A stretch of 64,000 bases of DNA. Origin: Longimycelium tulufanense (GTDB lineage Bacteria; Actinomycetota; Actinomycetes; Mycobacteriales; Pseudonocardiaceae). The notes beneath the pieces are model-generated. The model saw only the letters and a program-made list of their open reading frames with translations, searched no databases and was not told the origin of the DNA. A program made the position numbers and the translations under genes. Positions 52,473 through 61,125 of the stretch are shown here, piece after piece; position 1 is the stretch's first letter; every line of letters begins with the position of its first letter. The stretch spans positions 250,319 to 314,318 of the forward strand of contig NZ_BMMK01000003.1 of NCBI RefSeq assembly GCF_014645795.1. The letters run 5' to 3'.

Positions 52473-53463
52473 GGCGGATCCTCGGGTCCAGGAAGACGTA
52501 CAGGATGTCGGCGATCAGGTTGAACACGACCACGGCGATCGCCACCACGACCAGCCATCCCATCAGGATGTTGGGGTCGAACTGGCGGACCGCGGTGACC
52601 AGCAGCGAGCCCATGCCGTGCCAGCCGAACACCGTCTCGGTCAGCACCGCCCCGGTGAACAGCGTGCCGAAGCTCAGCGCGGCCAGCGTGGTCACCGGGA
52701 TCAGCGCGTTGCGGAACGCGTGCCGGAAGATCACCCGGGCCTGGGAGATGCCCTTGGCCCGCGCGGTGCGCACGTAGTCGGAGTGCAGCGTCTCCAGCAT
52801 GGAGGCCCGCTGGAACCGGCTGTAGGCGGCGAAGCTGATCAGCATCAGGCTGATCGTGGGCAACAGGAACGTGCCGGTGTAGGAGAAGACGACCTCGCCG
52901 AGATCGCCGGTGTAGCCACCGGTCGGCGGGCCGGCCGTGGTGAGCCAACGGTCCAGGCCCAGCGACACCAGCAGGTTGTTGAGCTGGATGCCGTAGCTCT
53001 TGAGCAGGATGGCCACGCAGAACACCGGCATGGAGAACATGAGGAACGCCAGGCTGGTCGCGGTGTAGTCGAAGATCGAGTACTGTCGAACCGCGGCCAG
53101 CACGCCCACGGCCACGCCCAGGATGATCGCGAGTACCTGTGCGGCGATCACCAGTTGCACGGTGACCCACAGCGCGTCGGTGACCATGGTGTAGACATCG
53201 GCGCGGGCGGTGCCCAGCGCGACGCTGGTGCCCCAGTCACCCTGCACGAACCCGGTGAGCCAGTCCCAGTAGCGGACCAGTACGGGCTTGTCCAGGCCGA
53301 GCGCGTGGGCGGCGGCCTGCACGTCGGCCTCGGTGACGCCGGGCTTGGCGCGCAGCTCGGACAACGGGTCACCGAGGCTGGTGACCATGACGTAGGACAG
53401 GAAGGTCCCGACCAGCAGGACCGGTATGGAGATGAGTAGGCGACGGATGATGTAGCGGATCAC
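52465..53463 (-). CDS. oppB: Oligopeptide ABC transporter permease (OppB-like)
   Basis: 332 residues. IRYIIRRLLISIPVLLVGTF is the classic OppB/DppB first span; the EAA loop (DYVRTARAKGISQARVIFRH, about residues 225-245) is intact. GTG 53463 follows GAGGAG by about 6 nt. It is separated from the binding-protein gene by 164 nt that include a GC-rich hairpin, a usual way to keep binding protein more abundant than channel. Confidence 0.9.
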   Translation of the reverse strand: MIRYIIRRLLISIPVLLVGTFLSYVMVTSLGDPLSELRAKPGVTEADVQAAAHALGLDKPVLVRYWDWLTGFVQGDWGTSVALGTARADVYTMVTDALWVTVQLVIAAQVLAIILGVAVGVLAAVRQYSIFDYTATSLAFLMFSMPVFCVAILLKSYGIQLNNLLVSLGLDRWLTTAGPPTGGYTGDLGEVVFSYTGTFLLPTISLMLISFAAYSRFQRASMLETLHSDYVRTARAKGISQARVIFRHAFRNALIPVTTLAALSFGTLFTGAVLTETVFGWHGMGSLLVTAVRQFDPNILMGWLVVVAIAVVVFNLIADILYVFLDPRIRLG

Positions 53464-53627
53464 GGGACTCTCCTCGTCGGGCCCGGCGGCCTGGTTGAGG
53501 CCGGCGCGAGACCGGTACCGGGCCGGTGGTTCCCCACGGGTGGGGGCACGCACCGGCGGGAGGGGACCGAACTACGGTGTCCGGCCCCCTCCCCGGTGGG
53601 GTCAGCCGCACCGGGCGGCCAGGTCGA

Positions 53628-55406
53628 CTACGAGGTCTTCTTCTGCCACTCGTTGGCGTTCCAGAGCGTGCCGTAGTAGCTCTGGAAGTACACCCTGTCG
53701 AGGTCCCGGAACGCCCACATGCTCGGCATCTGGAACAGCGGCAGCGACCCGTAGGTCTCGGCGAGTGCCTTGTCCGCCTCCTGGTAGTACGGGATGGCCG
53801 CCTCCTGGCTGGTCTGGGTGACCGCCTTCTCCAGCGCCTCGTCCGCCTTCGGGCTGCTGAGCTTCTGCCAGTTCTGCGAGCCGCCGGAGATGTAGATCGG
53901 CTTCTTGTCCGCCTTGAACGGTCCACCGGACCAGGCGAACAGGGCGATGTCGTAGTCACCCTTGTCCACCCGGCCGGACAGGAAGTTCGCGTCGGTGTTG
54001 TCCTCGACCTCGATACCGGCGTCCTTGCACTGGCCCTGGATCAGCTCGACGGTCTGCTTGCGGCGCGGGATGTCGGTGTGGCTGATGGACAGCCTCAGCC
54101 GTTGCCCGTCCTTGACGAACACCCCGTCGGAGCCCTGCTGCCAGCCGGCCTCCTGCAGCGTCTTCTTCGCCGCCTCGGCACCGCCCTTGGTCTTGTCGCT
54201 GTAGACGTCCTGGTAACCGTCGTCCTGCGGGAAGAAGAGCAGGCTGTTCAGCGGCTTGATGTCCGGCTCCACGCTGCCGATCAGCTTGTTGGCGATCTCC
54301 TCGCGGTTGACGCACTGGAAGAACGCCTTGCGCACGGCCTCCTGCGCGAGCAGCGGCCGGGCGAAGTTGAGGTCCAGGTGCTCGAAGGCGAGCCCCGGCG
54401 CGGCCCCGTAGGTCACGCCCTGGGCCGACAGCCCGCGCAGGCGGTCGGCGGCGTTGATGTCGGGCTGGGCCGCCGACATCACCTGGTTCTCGTTGTTCTC
54501 CAGGGCCTGGGCCTGGGCGACCGAGTCGGGAATGGCCTTCAGGGTGATCCTGGACGGGCCGGCCTTGGCACCGGCCCACTTCGGGTTGCGTTCCAGGGTC
54601 ACCGACACGTTCTGCTGCCAGTCGGTGATCATGTACGGCCCGGAGGCCGGCATGACGTCCTTCTTGAAGCCCCGCCACCCGGTGTTCCAGAACTCGCCCG
54701 CCCTGGCGAGCTCGGCCGGGTCACCGTCGGGCTTGAGCTGGGTGATGTCGGCGATCCCGGTCTGCTGTTCCAGGATGTGCGCCGGGGTGATGGAACCGTT
54801 GTTGAACAGGCCCTTCCAGTCCGGGTAGGGCGAGCTGTACTTGGTGACGACCGTCTGCGGGTCCGGGCACTCCACCGACTCGATCAGGTCGTACCCGGAG
54901 GTGCCGGCGGCCAGGAACGCGGTGCCGCCGTCCGGCTTCTTGGCCTTGCCGCTCTGGGCCAGCCAGGTCAGGTAGAAGTCGTCACAGTCCCACGGCTCGC
55001 CGTCGGACCAGGTGACGCCCTTCTTGATCTTGTAGGTGACGGTCTGCGGGTCGGTCGAGGTCTCCTCGACCGAGTCCATCACGTCCTTGTTGAGCAGGAC
55101 CTTGTTGTTCCCGTTCAGCGTGAACGCACCGATCTGCACCTGGACCAGCGCGAAGTTGTTGTAGGAGCTGTTGGCGTCGGTGGTCTGGTTGTTGTAGGCG
55201 GTGAAGGGCTTGTCCGTGGAGACCGAGATGGCTCCCGCGTCGGACACCTCGGGCGCGGTGTAGTTCCCGTCGTGCTGCCCCTTGGCCACCGCCATCGCGG
55301 CGACGTCGCTGTCGCCCCCGGTGCCGCCCCCACCGCCGCAGGCGGACAGCACCAGGGCTGCGCCCGACAACAACGCGACGGCGGAGACGAACCTCGCTCT
55401 CCTCAT
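53628..55406 (-). CDS. Oligopeptide-binding lipoprotein (OppA/DppA family)
   Basis: 592-residue family 5 solute-binding protein. Lipobox LSAC with Cys23 after MRRARFVSAVALLSGAALV. Family 5 features: SFTYKIKKGVTWSDGEPWDC-like strand (here TVTYKIKKGVTWSDGEPWDC), FYLTWLA, LEQQTGIADITQLKPDGDPA and LPLFQMPSMWAFRD. Anchored outside the membrane, it delivers peptides to OppBCDF. ATG 55406 has GGAGGG 10 nt upstream. First gene of the transport operon. Confidence 0.9.
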   Translation of the reverse strand: MRRARFVSAVALLSGAALVLSACGGGGGTGGDSDVAAMAVAKGQHDGNYTAPEVSDAGAISVSTDKPFTAYNNQTTDANSSYNNFALVQVQIGAFTLNGNNKVLLNKDVMDSVEETSTDPQTVTYKIKKGVTWSDGEPWDCDDFYLTWLAQSGKAKKPDGGTAFLAAGTSGYDLIESVECPDPQTVVTKYSSPYPDWKGLFNNGSITPAHILEQQTGIADITQLKPDGDPAELARAGEFWNTGWRGFKKDVMPASGPYMITDWQQNVSVTLERNPKWAGAKAGPSRITLKAIPDSVAQAQALENNENQVMSAAQPDINAADRLRGLSAQGVTYGAAPGLAFEHLDLNFARPLLAQEAVRKAFFQCVNREEIANKLIGSVEPDIKPLNSLLFFPQDDGYQDVYSDKTKGGAEAAKKTLQEAGWQQGSDGVFVKDGQRLRLSISHTDIPRRKQTVELIQGQCKDAGIEVEDNTDANFLSGRVDKGDYDIALFAWSGGPFKADKKPIYISGGSQNWQKLSSPKADEALEKAVTQTSQEAAIPYYQEADKALAETYGSLPLFQMPSMWAFRDLDRVYFQSYYGTLWNANEWQKKTS

Positions 55407-55614
55407 CGACACGTGCCCTCCTCGCACGGGGCTGCGCGGCCGGTCCGGCCGCCGCTCGCCCGCAATCACGTCTTCGGCGCGTCCAACCTCGACCCACGCG
55501 CCGTCGGAGGGACGCTAGGAAGCACGGATGGCCCAGGTCACGACCGCTTCCATGATCGTGACCAAAGGGTAACCCAGCGGTAGCCCATTGCAATCGCACG
55601 AGCACCGAACGAAC

Positions 55615-55633
55615 ACGTTCGTTTTTCGAACGT
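55615..55633. repeat. AT-rich inverted repeat between lpqW and the opp operon
   Basis: ACGTTCG-TTTTT-CGAACGT, a perfect 7-bp inverted repeat with a 5-nt loop, 24 nt past the lpqW stop. A further CGAACACGTTCG half-overlaps it on the left. It may be an operator for the opp operon or end lpqW transcription; the sequence does not decide. Confidence 0.5.
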
Positions 55634-55656
55634 CCGAAAAAGGTGCACTACCTGCA

Positions 55657-57372
55657 CTAACGGGCATCGCGGCGCCACTGGGCGGCGTCCGTGAAGGGGG
55701 AGACCAGGGGTGGCCCCGGCTGCACGCCGGTGACCTCCGGACGGCTCACGAGCACGTCGGACAGCTGGAACAGCGGGAGGGCCACGGCCTGCCGCCACAG
55801 CGCCGACTCCACCCGGCCCAGCGCCTCGGGGAGCGGGAGCTGGCCGGTCAGGGCCTGTTCGATCGTCGGCTGCAGCTCGGGGTCGCAGAACCCGGCCGGG
55901 TTGGGCGGCGCCTGTCCCCCGCCGCCGGGCAGCGTCGCCCGGCAGCCGAACGTCGAGGCCAGCGAGCTCGCGCCATCGGCGTCGACGGGACGGGCCACGA
56001 CCGCGATGTCGACACCGTTGCCCTCGCCGTCGGGCGAGGGCTTGGTGAGCATGTCGTAGAACCGGGTGGCGTCCGGCGTGATGACGTTGGTGGTGATGCC
56101 GGCCGCGGAGAGCTGGCGTTGCAGCAGCGTCGCCAGGGTGTGGTAGGGCTCCTGTTTGCCCGGGGCGGCGATGACCAGGCTCAACGCTTGGCCGTCCTTG
56201 GTCCAGCCGGCCGCGTCCCTGGTGTAGCCGGCCTCGGTGAGCAGTTGCTCGGTGGCCTTCGGGTTCGGTTTGGCGGGCGCGCCGGCAGGGGCGGTCGGCT
56301 GGTAGCCGGGCTGCGAGGGCGCGAGGACCTGCGCGTCGGCGACCAGCTTCGCCGAGGGGCCGTTGCCGGTGCCCGCGGCGATCAACGCGGGTCGGTCCAG
56401 CGCGGCCGCCACCGCCGACCGCACCTTCGGATCGGCCAGGCGGGAACTGCTCGGCCGCAGCAGCAACTGCACGACGGTCGGCCGGGGAACCTCGTGCAGC
56501 TGGATGTTCTCGCCCAGCTCGCGCAGCATGCGCATGGCCACCGCATCTGCCTGCACCACCGCGGCCTGGTCGTCCCCGCTGCCCACCGCCCGGGCGAGCC
56601 CACCGTGGTCGGCGGCGCGCAGCACGATGCGTTCCAGGACGGCCGGTTTCTCCCAGTACCGGTCGTTGCGCTCCAACACGATCTCGCCGCGGTCCCGGTC
56701 CAACGACCGGACGGCGAACGGCCCGCCGTAGACCGGGTAGCCGTCCTTCAACGCGCGGGCCCAGCCGCCGGGTGCGTCCTTGAGCAGGTGCGCGGGGAGC
56801 AGGTTGTCGAACAGCGAGCGCCAGCCCGGGTAGGGCTTGTCGAAGACGACCTCGACGGTCTTGCCACCCTCCCGCGAGTTGACCTTGCTGATCAGGCGGT
56901 AGCCGGCCGGGTCGACCACCCCGGGCTCGGACCGCATCCGCTCCCACAGGTAGACGAAGTCCTCGGCGGCGATGGGCGCGCCGTCGGACCAGGCGGCCTG
57001 TTGCCGGATGGTGTAGGTGACGGTGAACGGCTCGCTGCGGGTGACCTCGGCCGAGGCCATGAGCGTGCGGTCCAGCTGCGGGCTGCCGTCCGGGCCGGGA
57101 CGGAACGGCGAGGGCAGCAGCACCGAGGCCAACGCCCAGCTGGTCTGGTTCTGGTCGGACAGGGCGTGCGGGTTGAGCCCGCCCGCCACGGTGTCCACGC
57201 CCACCACGACCTCGTTGAGGTTCGGTTGCCGGGTGGGCGAGGTCTCCGCGACCGGTGAGGTCACCAGCGGTGGTGGCGGGGAGTTCGTGCAGCCGGCCAT
57301 ACCGGCGACCGCCGCGAGCACGACCGCGCCACGGCGCATCAGCCGCGGCGTTCCTCGTCGGGCGGAGCCCAC
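55657..57372 (-). CDS. lpqW: LpqW-like lipoprotein (family 5 binding-protein fold)
   Basis: 571 residues. Signal with RLMRRGAVVLAAVA and lipobox MAGC (Cys28); family 5 solute-binding architecture (LNEVVVGVDTVAGGLNPHAL; FTVTYTIRQQAAWSDGAPIA; FVYLWERM). M. tuberculosis LpqW (Rv1166), next to typA, influences phosphatidylinositol mannoside/lipoarabinomannan synthesis and no longer acts in transport. GTG 57372 has GGGAGGT 7 nt upstream. Here it also sits directly before a complete opp operon with its own binding protein, so a transport role cannot be excluded. Confidence 0.82.
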   Translation of the reverse strand: MGSARRGTPRLMRRGAVVLAAVAGMAGCTNSPPPPLVTSPVAETSPTRQPNLNEVVVGVDTVAGGLNPHALSDQNQTSWALASVLLPSPFRPGPDGSPQLDRTLMASAEVTRSEPFTVTYTIRQQAAWSDGAPIAAEDFVYLWERMRSEPGVVDPAGYRLISKVNSREGGKTVEVVFDKPYPGWRSLFDNLLPAHLLKDAPGGWARALKDGYPVYGGPFAVRSLDRDRGEIVLERNDRYWEKPAVLERIVLRAADHGGLARAVGSGDDQAAVVQADAVAMRMLRELGENIQLHEVPRPTVVQLLLRPSSSRLADPKVRSAVAAALDRPALIAAGTGNGPSAKLVADAQVLAPSQPGYQPTAPAGAPAKPNPKATEQLLTEAGYTRDAAGWTKDGQALSLVIAAPGKQEPYHTLATLLQRQLSAAGITTNVITPDATRFYDMLTKPSPDGEGNGVDIAVVARPVDADGASSLASTFGCRATLPGGGGQAPPNPAGFCDPELQPTIEQALTGQLPLPEALGRVESALWRQAVALPLFQLSDVLVSRPEVTGVQPGPPLVSPFTDAAQWRRDAR

Positions 57373-57926
57373 GCGGACGACCTCCCCTCACCGTGGGCAG
57401 GCGCCCACCATGGCGCCAGCGCCCCTTGCGACCGGGCGGGCGGCGCGTCGACGCGATCCCCTGCCGCGCACCGGAATGATCCGGGGTCGAGGTTGCCAGA
57501 TGCGGTGGAGGGCAGTGTCATCGGCCTGCCCTCGGCTTCCACCTGCTTCCTTCGACTCCCATCGACCTCACCGCCGGCCGCCGATCGGCTTCGCCGCGAA
57601 CCACGCCCTCAGCTCCGTCATCGGCGTCATCGGCCACGCCACCGGCGCCAGGATCCGGTTCACCGACACGGAACCGCTCGCTTCCAGAGACGTACGAACC
57701 GTGCGTCGCGTTGCCCGACGCGCAGAACCTCACCGCATACCGCGGAAAACCCCTGGGCCGCCCCCAGCGCAGCCCCCGCCCTCTCCGGGGGGTGCGGCCC
57801 CAGGCCAAGCCTATCGGCGCGCGGGGTCCGGCCAAACTCGCCATCCACAGGCCGGCGGCGTTATCCACAGGCCGGCGGAAAGCGCTTGCCATGGGCCGGC
57901 GACGCGTCCGATGCGTCACACCTGGG
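57373..57926. other. Intergenic region with second DnaA-box pair
   Basis: 554 nt between lpqW and typA on the same strand. It includes two direct repeats ATCCACAGGCCGGCGG (57842 and 57862), each carrying a DnaA-box-like core. Short open frames here lack ribosome sites and protein-like composition. No gene identified. Confidence 0.5.
57841..57877 (+). promoter_or_regulatory. Pair of DnaA-box-like sites, 20 bp apart
   Basis: CCATCCACA (57841-57849) and a perfect TTATCCACA (57861-57869) in direct orientation, starts 20 bp apart, each followed by GGCCGGCGG. Same spacing as the pair at 5514. Confidence 0.45.
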
Positions 57927-59855
57927 TCACACCTGGGCGCGGTCACGGGCCTTGGCGCGGGCCTGCTCCCGCTTGCGGTTGGCGGCGTCCAGCACCACCT
58001 TGCGCACCCGCACCACGCTCGGCGCGACCTCCACGCACTCGTCACCGGCGCAGAACTCCAGCGCCTCCTCCAGGCTCAGCGCGCGGGGCCGGGCCAGCCG
58101 CTCCAGCTCGTCCGCGGTCGAGGAACGCATGTTGGTCAGCTTCTTCTCGCGGCAGACGTTGACGTCGAGGTCCTCGGCACGCGGGTTCTCCCCCACGACC
58201 ATGCCCTCGTACACCTCGGCGCCCGGCTCCACGAAGAACGTGCCGCGGTCGGCGAGCTGCAGCATCGCGTACGAGGTGACGGCGCCGGCGCGGTCGGCGA
58301 CCAGCGAGCCCCTGTGCCGGGTGCGCAGCTCGCCCGCCCACGGCCGGTAACCCTCGAAGACGTGGTGGGCGATGCCGGTACCCCTGGTCTCGGTGAGGAA
58401 CTCGGTGCGGAACCCGATCAGGCCGCGCGCGGGCACGCTGAACTCCAGCCGGATCCGGCCGGTGCCGTGCCCGCCCATGGTCTCCATCCGACCCTTGCGG
58501 TTGGCCAGGAGCTGGGTCACCGCGCCCAGGTACTCCTCGGGCACGTCCACGGTCAGGTGCTCGTAGGGCTCGTGCACCCTGCCGTCGATGGTCCTGGTGA
58601 CGACCTGCGGCTTGCCGACGGTGAGCTCGAAGCCCTCCCGCCGCATGGTCTCCACCAGCACGGCCAGCGCCAGTTCGCCGCGGCCCTGGACCTCCCACAT
58701 GTCCGGCTTGTCGGTGGGCAGAACGCGCACGCTCACGTTGCCGACGAGCTCGGCGTCCAGGCGGTTCTTCACCAGCCGGGCGGTGAGCCTGGTGCCGCCG
58801 CCACGGCCGGACAGCGGCGAGTTGTTCACCCCGATGGTCATCGAGATGGCCGGCTCGTCCACGGTGATCCGGGGCAGCGGGGTGGGGTCCTCCGGGTCGG
58901 CCAGCGTGTCGCCGATGGTGATGTCCGGGATCCCGGCGATCGCGACCAGGTCACCGGCCGCGGCCTCCTCGGTGGGCACCCGCTCCAGCGCCTGGGTGAC
59001 CAGCAGCTCGGTGACCCGGGCCCGCTCGACGGTGGTGCCGCCCGCACCATCGGCACGGCACCACGCCACGGTCTGGCCCTTGCGCAGCCGGCCGGCGTGG
59101 ATGCGGCAGAGCGCGATCCGGCCGAGGAAGCTGGAGGAGTCGAGGTTGGTGACCAGGGCCTGCAACGGCGCGTCCGGGTCCACGGCCGGGGCCGGCACGT
59201 GGCTGAGCAGCACGTCGAAGAGCGGGTCGAGGTTCTCGCTGTCGGGCAGCTCGCCGTCTGCCGGCTGGGTCAGCGAGGCCCGGCCGGTCACGGCCGAGGC
59301 GTAGACGACCGGCAGGTCGAGCACGGAGTCGTCGGCGCCGACGTCGGTGGCCAGGTCCAGCAGCAGGTCGTGGGTTTCCTCCACCACCTCGGAGATCCGG
59401 GCGTCGGAGCGGTCGACCTTGTTCACCACGAGCACGACGGGTAGCCCCGCGGCCAGCGTCTTGCGCAGCACGAACCGGGTCTGCGGCAGCGGGCCCTCGC
59501 TGGCGTCGACCAGCAGTAGGACGCCGTCGACCATGGCCAGCCCCCGCTCGACCTCGCCACCGAAGTCGGCGTGGCCGGGGGTGTCCACGACGTTGATCGT
59601 CACGCTGCCGCCGGGGGCGTCGGGCACCTGCCGCCGAACGGCGGTGTTCTTGGCCAGGATCGTGATGCCCTTCTCCCGCTCCAGCTCGCCGGAGTCGAGC
59701 ACCCGGTCGACCGGCTCGGCCCGGGCCGCGAAGGCGCCGGACTGCCGCAGCATGGCGTCGACCAGGGTGGTCTTGCCATGGTCGACGTGCGCGACGATGG
59801 CGACGTTGCGCAGGTCGACGCGGGCCTGGACGCTGGGCTCGGTGCTGGTGGGCAC
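57927..59855 (-). CDS. typA: Translational GTPase TypA/BipA
   Basis: 642 residues. G1 AHVDHGKTTLVDAML (residues 22-36), G2 EKGITILAKN, G3 VDTPGHADFGGEVERG, G4 NKVDRSDAR; then EF-Tu-like beta-barrel, an elongation-factor-G-like domain (GRGELALAVLVETMRREGFE) and the BipA C-terminal domain. It binds ribosomes under stress and cold. GTG 59855 has AGGAG 7 nt upstream. M. tuberculosis Rv1165, next to lpqW as here. The iron-box promoter lies in the 163-nt divergent gap. Confidence 0.93.
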   Translation of the reverse strand: MPTSTEPSVQARVDLRNVAIVAHVDHGKTTLVDAMLRQSGAFAARAEPVDRVLDSGELEREKGITILAKNTAVRRQVPDAPGGSVTINVVDTPGHADFGGEVERGLAMVDGVLLLVDASEGPLPQTRFVLRKTLAAGLPVVLVVNKVDRSDARISEVVEETHDLLLDLATDVGADDSVLDLPVVYASAVTGRASLTQPADGELPDSENLDPLFDVLLSHVPAPAVDPDAPLQALVTNLDSSSFLGRIALCRIHAGRLRKGQTVAWCRADGAGGTTVERARVTELLVTQALERVPTEEAAAGDLVAIAGIPDITIGDTLADPEDPTPLPRITVDEPAISMTIGVNNSPLSGRGGGTRLTARLVKNRLDAELVGNVSVRVLPTDKPDMWEVQGRGELALAVLVETMRREGFELTVGKPQVVTRTIDGRVHEPYEHLTVDVPEEYLGAVTQLLANRKGRMETMGGHGTGRIRLEFSVPARGLIGFRTEFLTETRGTGIAHHVFEGYRPWAGELRTRHRGSLVADRAGAVTSYAMLQLADRGTFFVEPGAEVYEGMVVGENPRAEDLDVNVCREKKLTNMRSSTADELERLARPRALSLEEALEFCAGDECVEVAPSVVRVRKVVLDAANRKREQARAKARDRAQV

Positions 59856-59965
59856 GCGCGTGCTCCTGACGGAGTCGGAACGGGGATGGTGGTCGCCGGC
59901 AGGGCGCACACGCGACCGGCGACCAGGTTATCCCGCCCACCCGGGTGACCGGGCACACATGCCGA

Positions 59966-59984
59966 TCAGGTTAGCCTTACCTTA
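59966..59984 (+). promoter_or_regulatory. IdeR/DtxR-like iron box
   Basis: TCAGGTTAGCCTTACCTTA matches the DtxR/IdeR consensus TTAGGTTAGCCTAACCTAA at 16 of 19 positions. A -10-like TACGGT (59983-59988) overlaps its end, so bound IdeR would block RNA polymerase. Lies between typA and the small Cys-rich gene; the latter begins 34 nt downstream. Confidence 0.75.
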
Positions 59985-60018
59985 CGGTTACCAGCCGACC
60001 GGAACCGTGGGAGCAGAC

Positions 60019-60180
60019 GTGGGCAAGGACAAGGACAGGGCGAAGAAGCTCGAGAAGCTCAAGCGCAAGGCCAGGAAGTGTTGCAGGTCCAAGCCGCGCT
60101 GCAAGAAGTGTCCGGTGGTCCGGCTGTTGGAGCTGCGGGCCAAGGAAAGGGCGAAGGAAGCGAAGAGGAAGGCCGCCTGA
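60019..60180 (+). CDS. Small Lys/Cys-rich protein behind an iron box
   Basis: 53 residues: a lysine-rich helix (GKDKDRAKKLEKLKRKARK), a four-cysteine segment CC-x5-C-x2-C (Cys21, 22, 28, 31 within KCCRSKPRCKKCPVV) and a second basic helix. GTG 60019 follows GGGAG by 5 nt. Four closely spaced cysteines could bind zinc, copper or an Fe-S cluster. The IdeR-type box just upstream predicts induction when iron is scarce. The family appears unnamed; no function can be assigned from sequence alone. Confidence 0.75.
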   Translation: MGKDKDRAKKLEKLKRKARKCCRSKPRCKKCPVVRLLELRAKERAKEAKRKAA

Positions 60181-60375
60181 CCGGATCATCCCACGACCAT
60201 TCCGGTGACCTCCGCCCTCACCCGTCGGTTGTAGCGCATTCCCACAGGTACGGTATTTCCCAGAAATCGACAAAGAGAAGTTCAAGTACGTCGACGACGA
60301 CCTGTCACGAATTGCGCGAACAACACACGAGAGGGGATCTCGCGCGTGCCGGGAGCGACCGGGCGACGCGGTGGG

Positions 60376-60675
60376 CTAGCTGGCGACGGCCTCGTTGAGC
60401 GCGAGCATCCCCGGGGCGGTGCGGGTCGCGTCGAACTGGATCACCTCGTACCGAGCCAACCGCTTGACCACCAACGGGTCCGTGGCGAGCAGGGCGTCCA
60501 CCCGACCCCGCGGCATGCCGGCGATGAGGATCACCCGGGCGGCGTCGCGGTGCACCCGACCGGAGGCCAGAAACCGCCCCCGCTCGTGTTCGGCGGCGAG
60601 CCATTCGGCGTGGTCGGGAAGCACCAGGTCGACTTCTTCCACCGTTGCGGTGAGCTTCAGCAGCGCGATGTACAT
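60376..60675 (-). CDS. YciI-like protein 1
   Basis: 99 residues with the YciI ferredoxin-like fold: MYIALLKLTATVEEVDLVL, DHAEWLAAEHERGRFLASGR (the His-Asp pair typical of the family) and ARYEVIQFDATRTAPGMLAL. ATG 60675 is preceded by TAGCGT at 7 nt, no ribosome site. About half identical to the next YciI gene. Family members are small stress-related proteins of uncertain catalytic role. Confidence 0.85.
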   Translation of the reverse strand: MYIALLKLTATVEEVDLVLPDHAEWLAAEHERGRFLASGRVHRDAARVILIAGMPRGRVDALLATDPLVVKRLARYEVIQFDATRTAPGMLALNEAVAS

Positions 60676-60772
60676 ACCAAAAACGCTAGACCCACCCGAC
60701 CCCAGAATCACGGGTATACGGAAACTCGACGTGTTATTGATGCAACAGTGACCCGAATTCCGGACCATTCGG

Positions 60773-61069
60773 TCATTCCGCCGGGTCGGCGTAGGCGGCG
60801 AGCGCGGGGGCGGTGCGGGTCGCGGAGAACTCGATCACCTCGTACCGGACGAGACGACGAACCACGAACGGATCGGAGGCCAGGATGGCGTCGAGCTGCC
60901 CGCGCGGCATCGCCCGCGCGATGATCACGCCACCGGTGCGGGGCTGGCGACGGCCCGACGCCAGGAAGTGGCCCTCCGCGTAGTGCACGGCCAGCCATTC
61001 CGCGTGGTCCGGCAGGTACGTGTCGATCTGATCCAGCGGTGCGGCGTAGTCCAGCAGCACGACGTACAC
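60773..61069 (-). CDS. YciI-like protein 2
   Basis: 98 residues: MYVVLLDYAAPLDQIDTYLP, DHAEWLAVHYAEGHFLASGR and RYEVIEFSATRTAPALAAYA, colinear with YciI 1. GTG 61069 follows TACCCT by 6 nt, so it is probably leaderless. Tandem arrangement with its own promoter suggests an old duplication with separate control. Confidence 0.85.
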   Translation of the reverse strand: MYVVLLDYAAPLDQIDTYLPDHAEWLAVHYAEGHFLASGRRQPRTGGVIIARAMPRGQLDAILASDPFVVRRLVRYEVIEFSATRTAPALAAYADPAE

Positions 61070-61112
61070 GGATCGAGGGTAGTGCGCTGGACCGCTCTCT
61101 GCCGAGGGACGG

Positions 61113-61118
61113 TATGCT
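61113..61118 (+). promoter_or_regulatory. -10 box of the trpS leader transcript
   Basis: TATGCT lies 7 nt before the ATG of the Trp leader peptide and no ribosome site is present, so the leader peptide itself is probably translated from a leaderless message. A -35 is not obvious. Confidence 0.6.
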
Positions 61119-61125
61119 CCCCGTC

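Noticed and set aside
53464..53627. Separate gene between the binding protein and oppB
   Set aside because: 164 nt with only a GC-rich hairpin, consistent with expression balancing in the operon.
57493..58350. Plus-strand frames in the lpqW-typA gap
   Set aside because: They run into typA antisense and have no ribosome site or recognisable motif.
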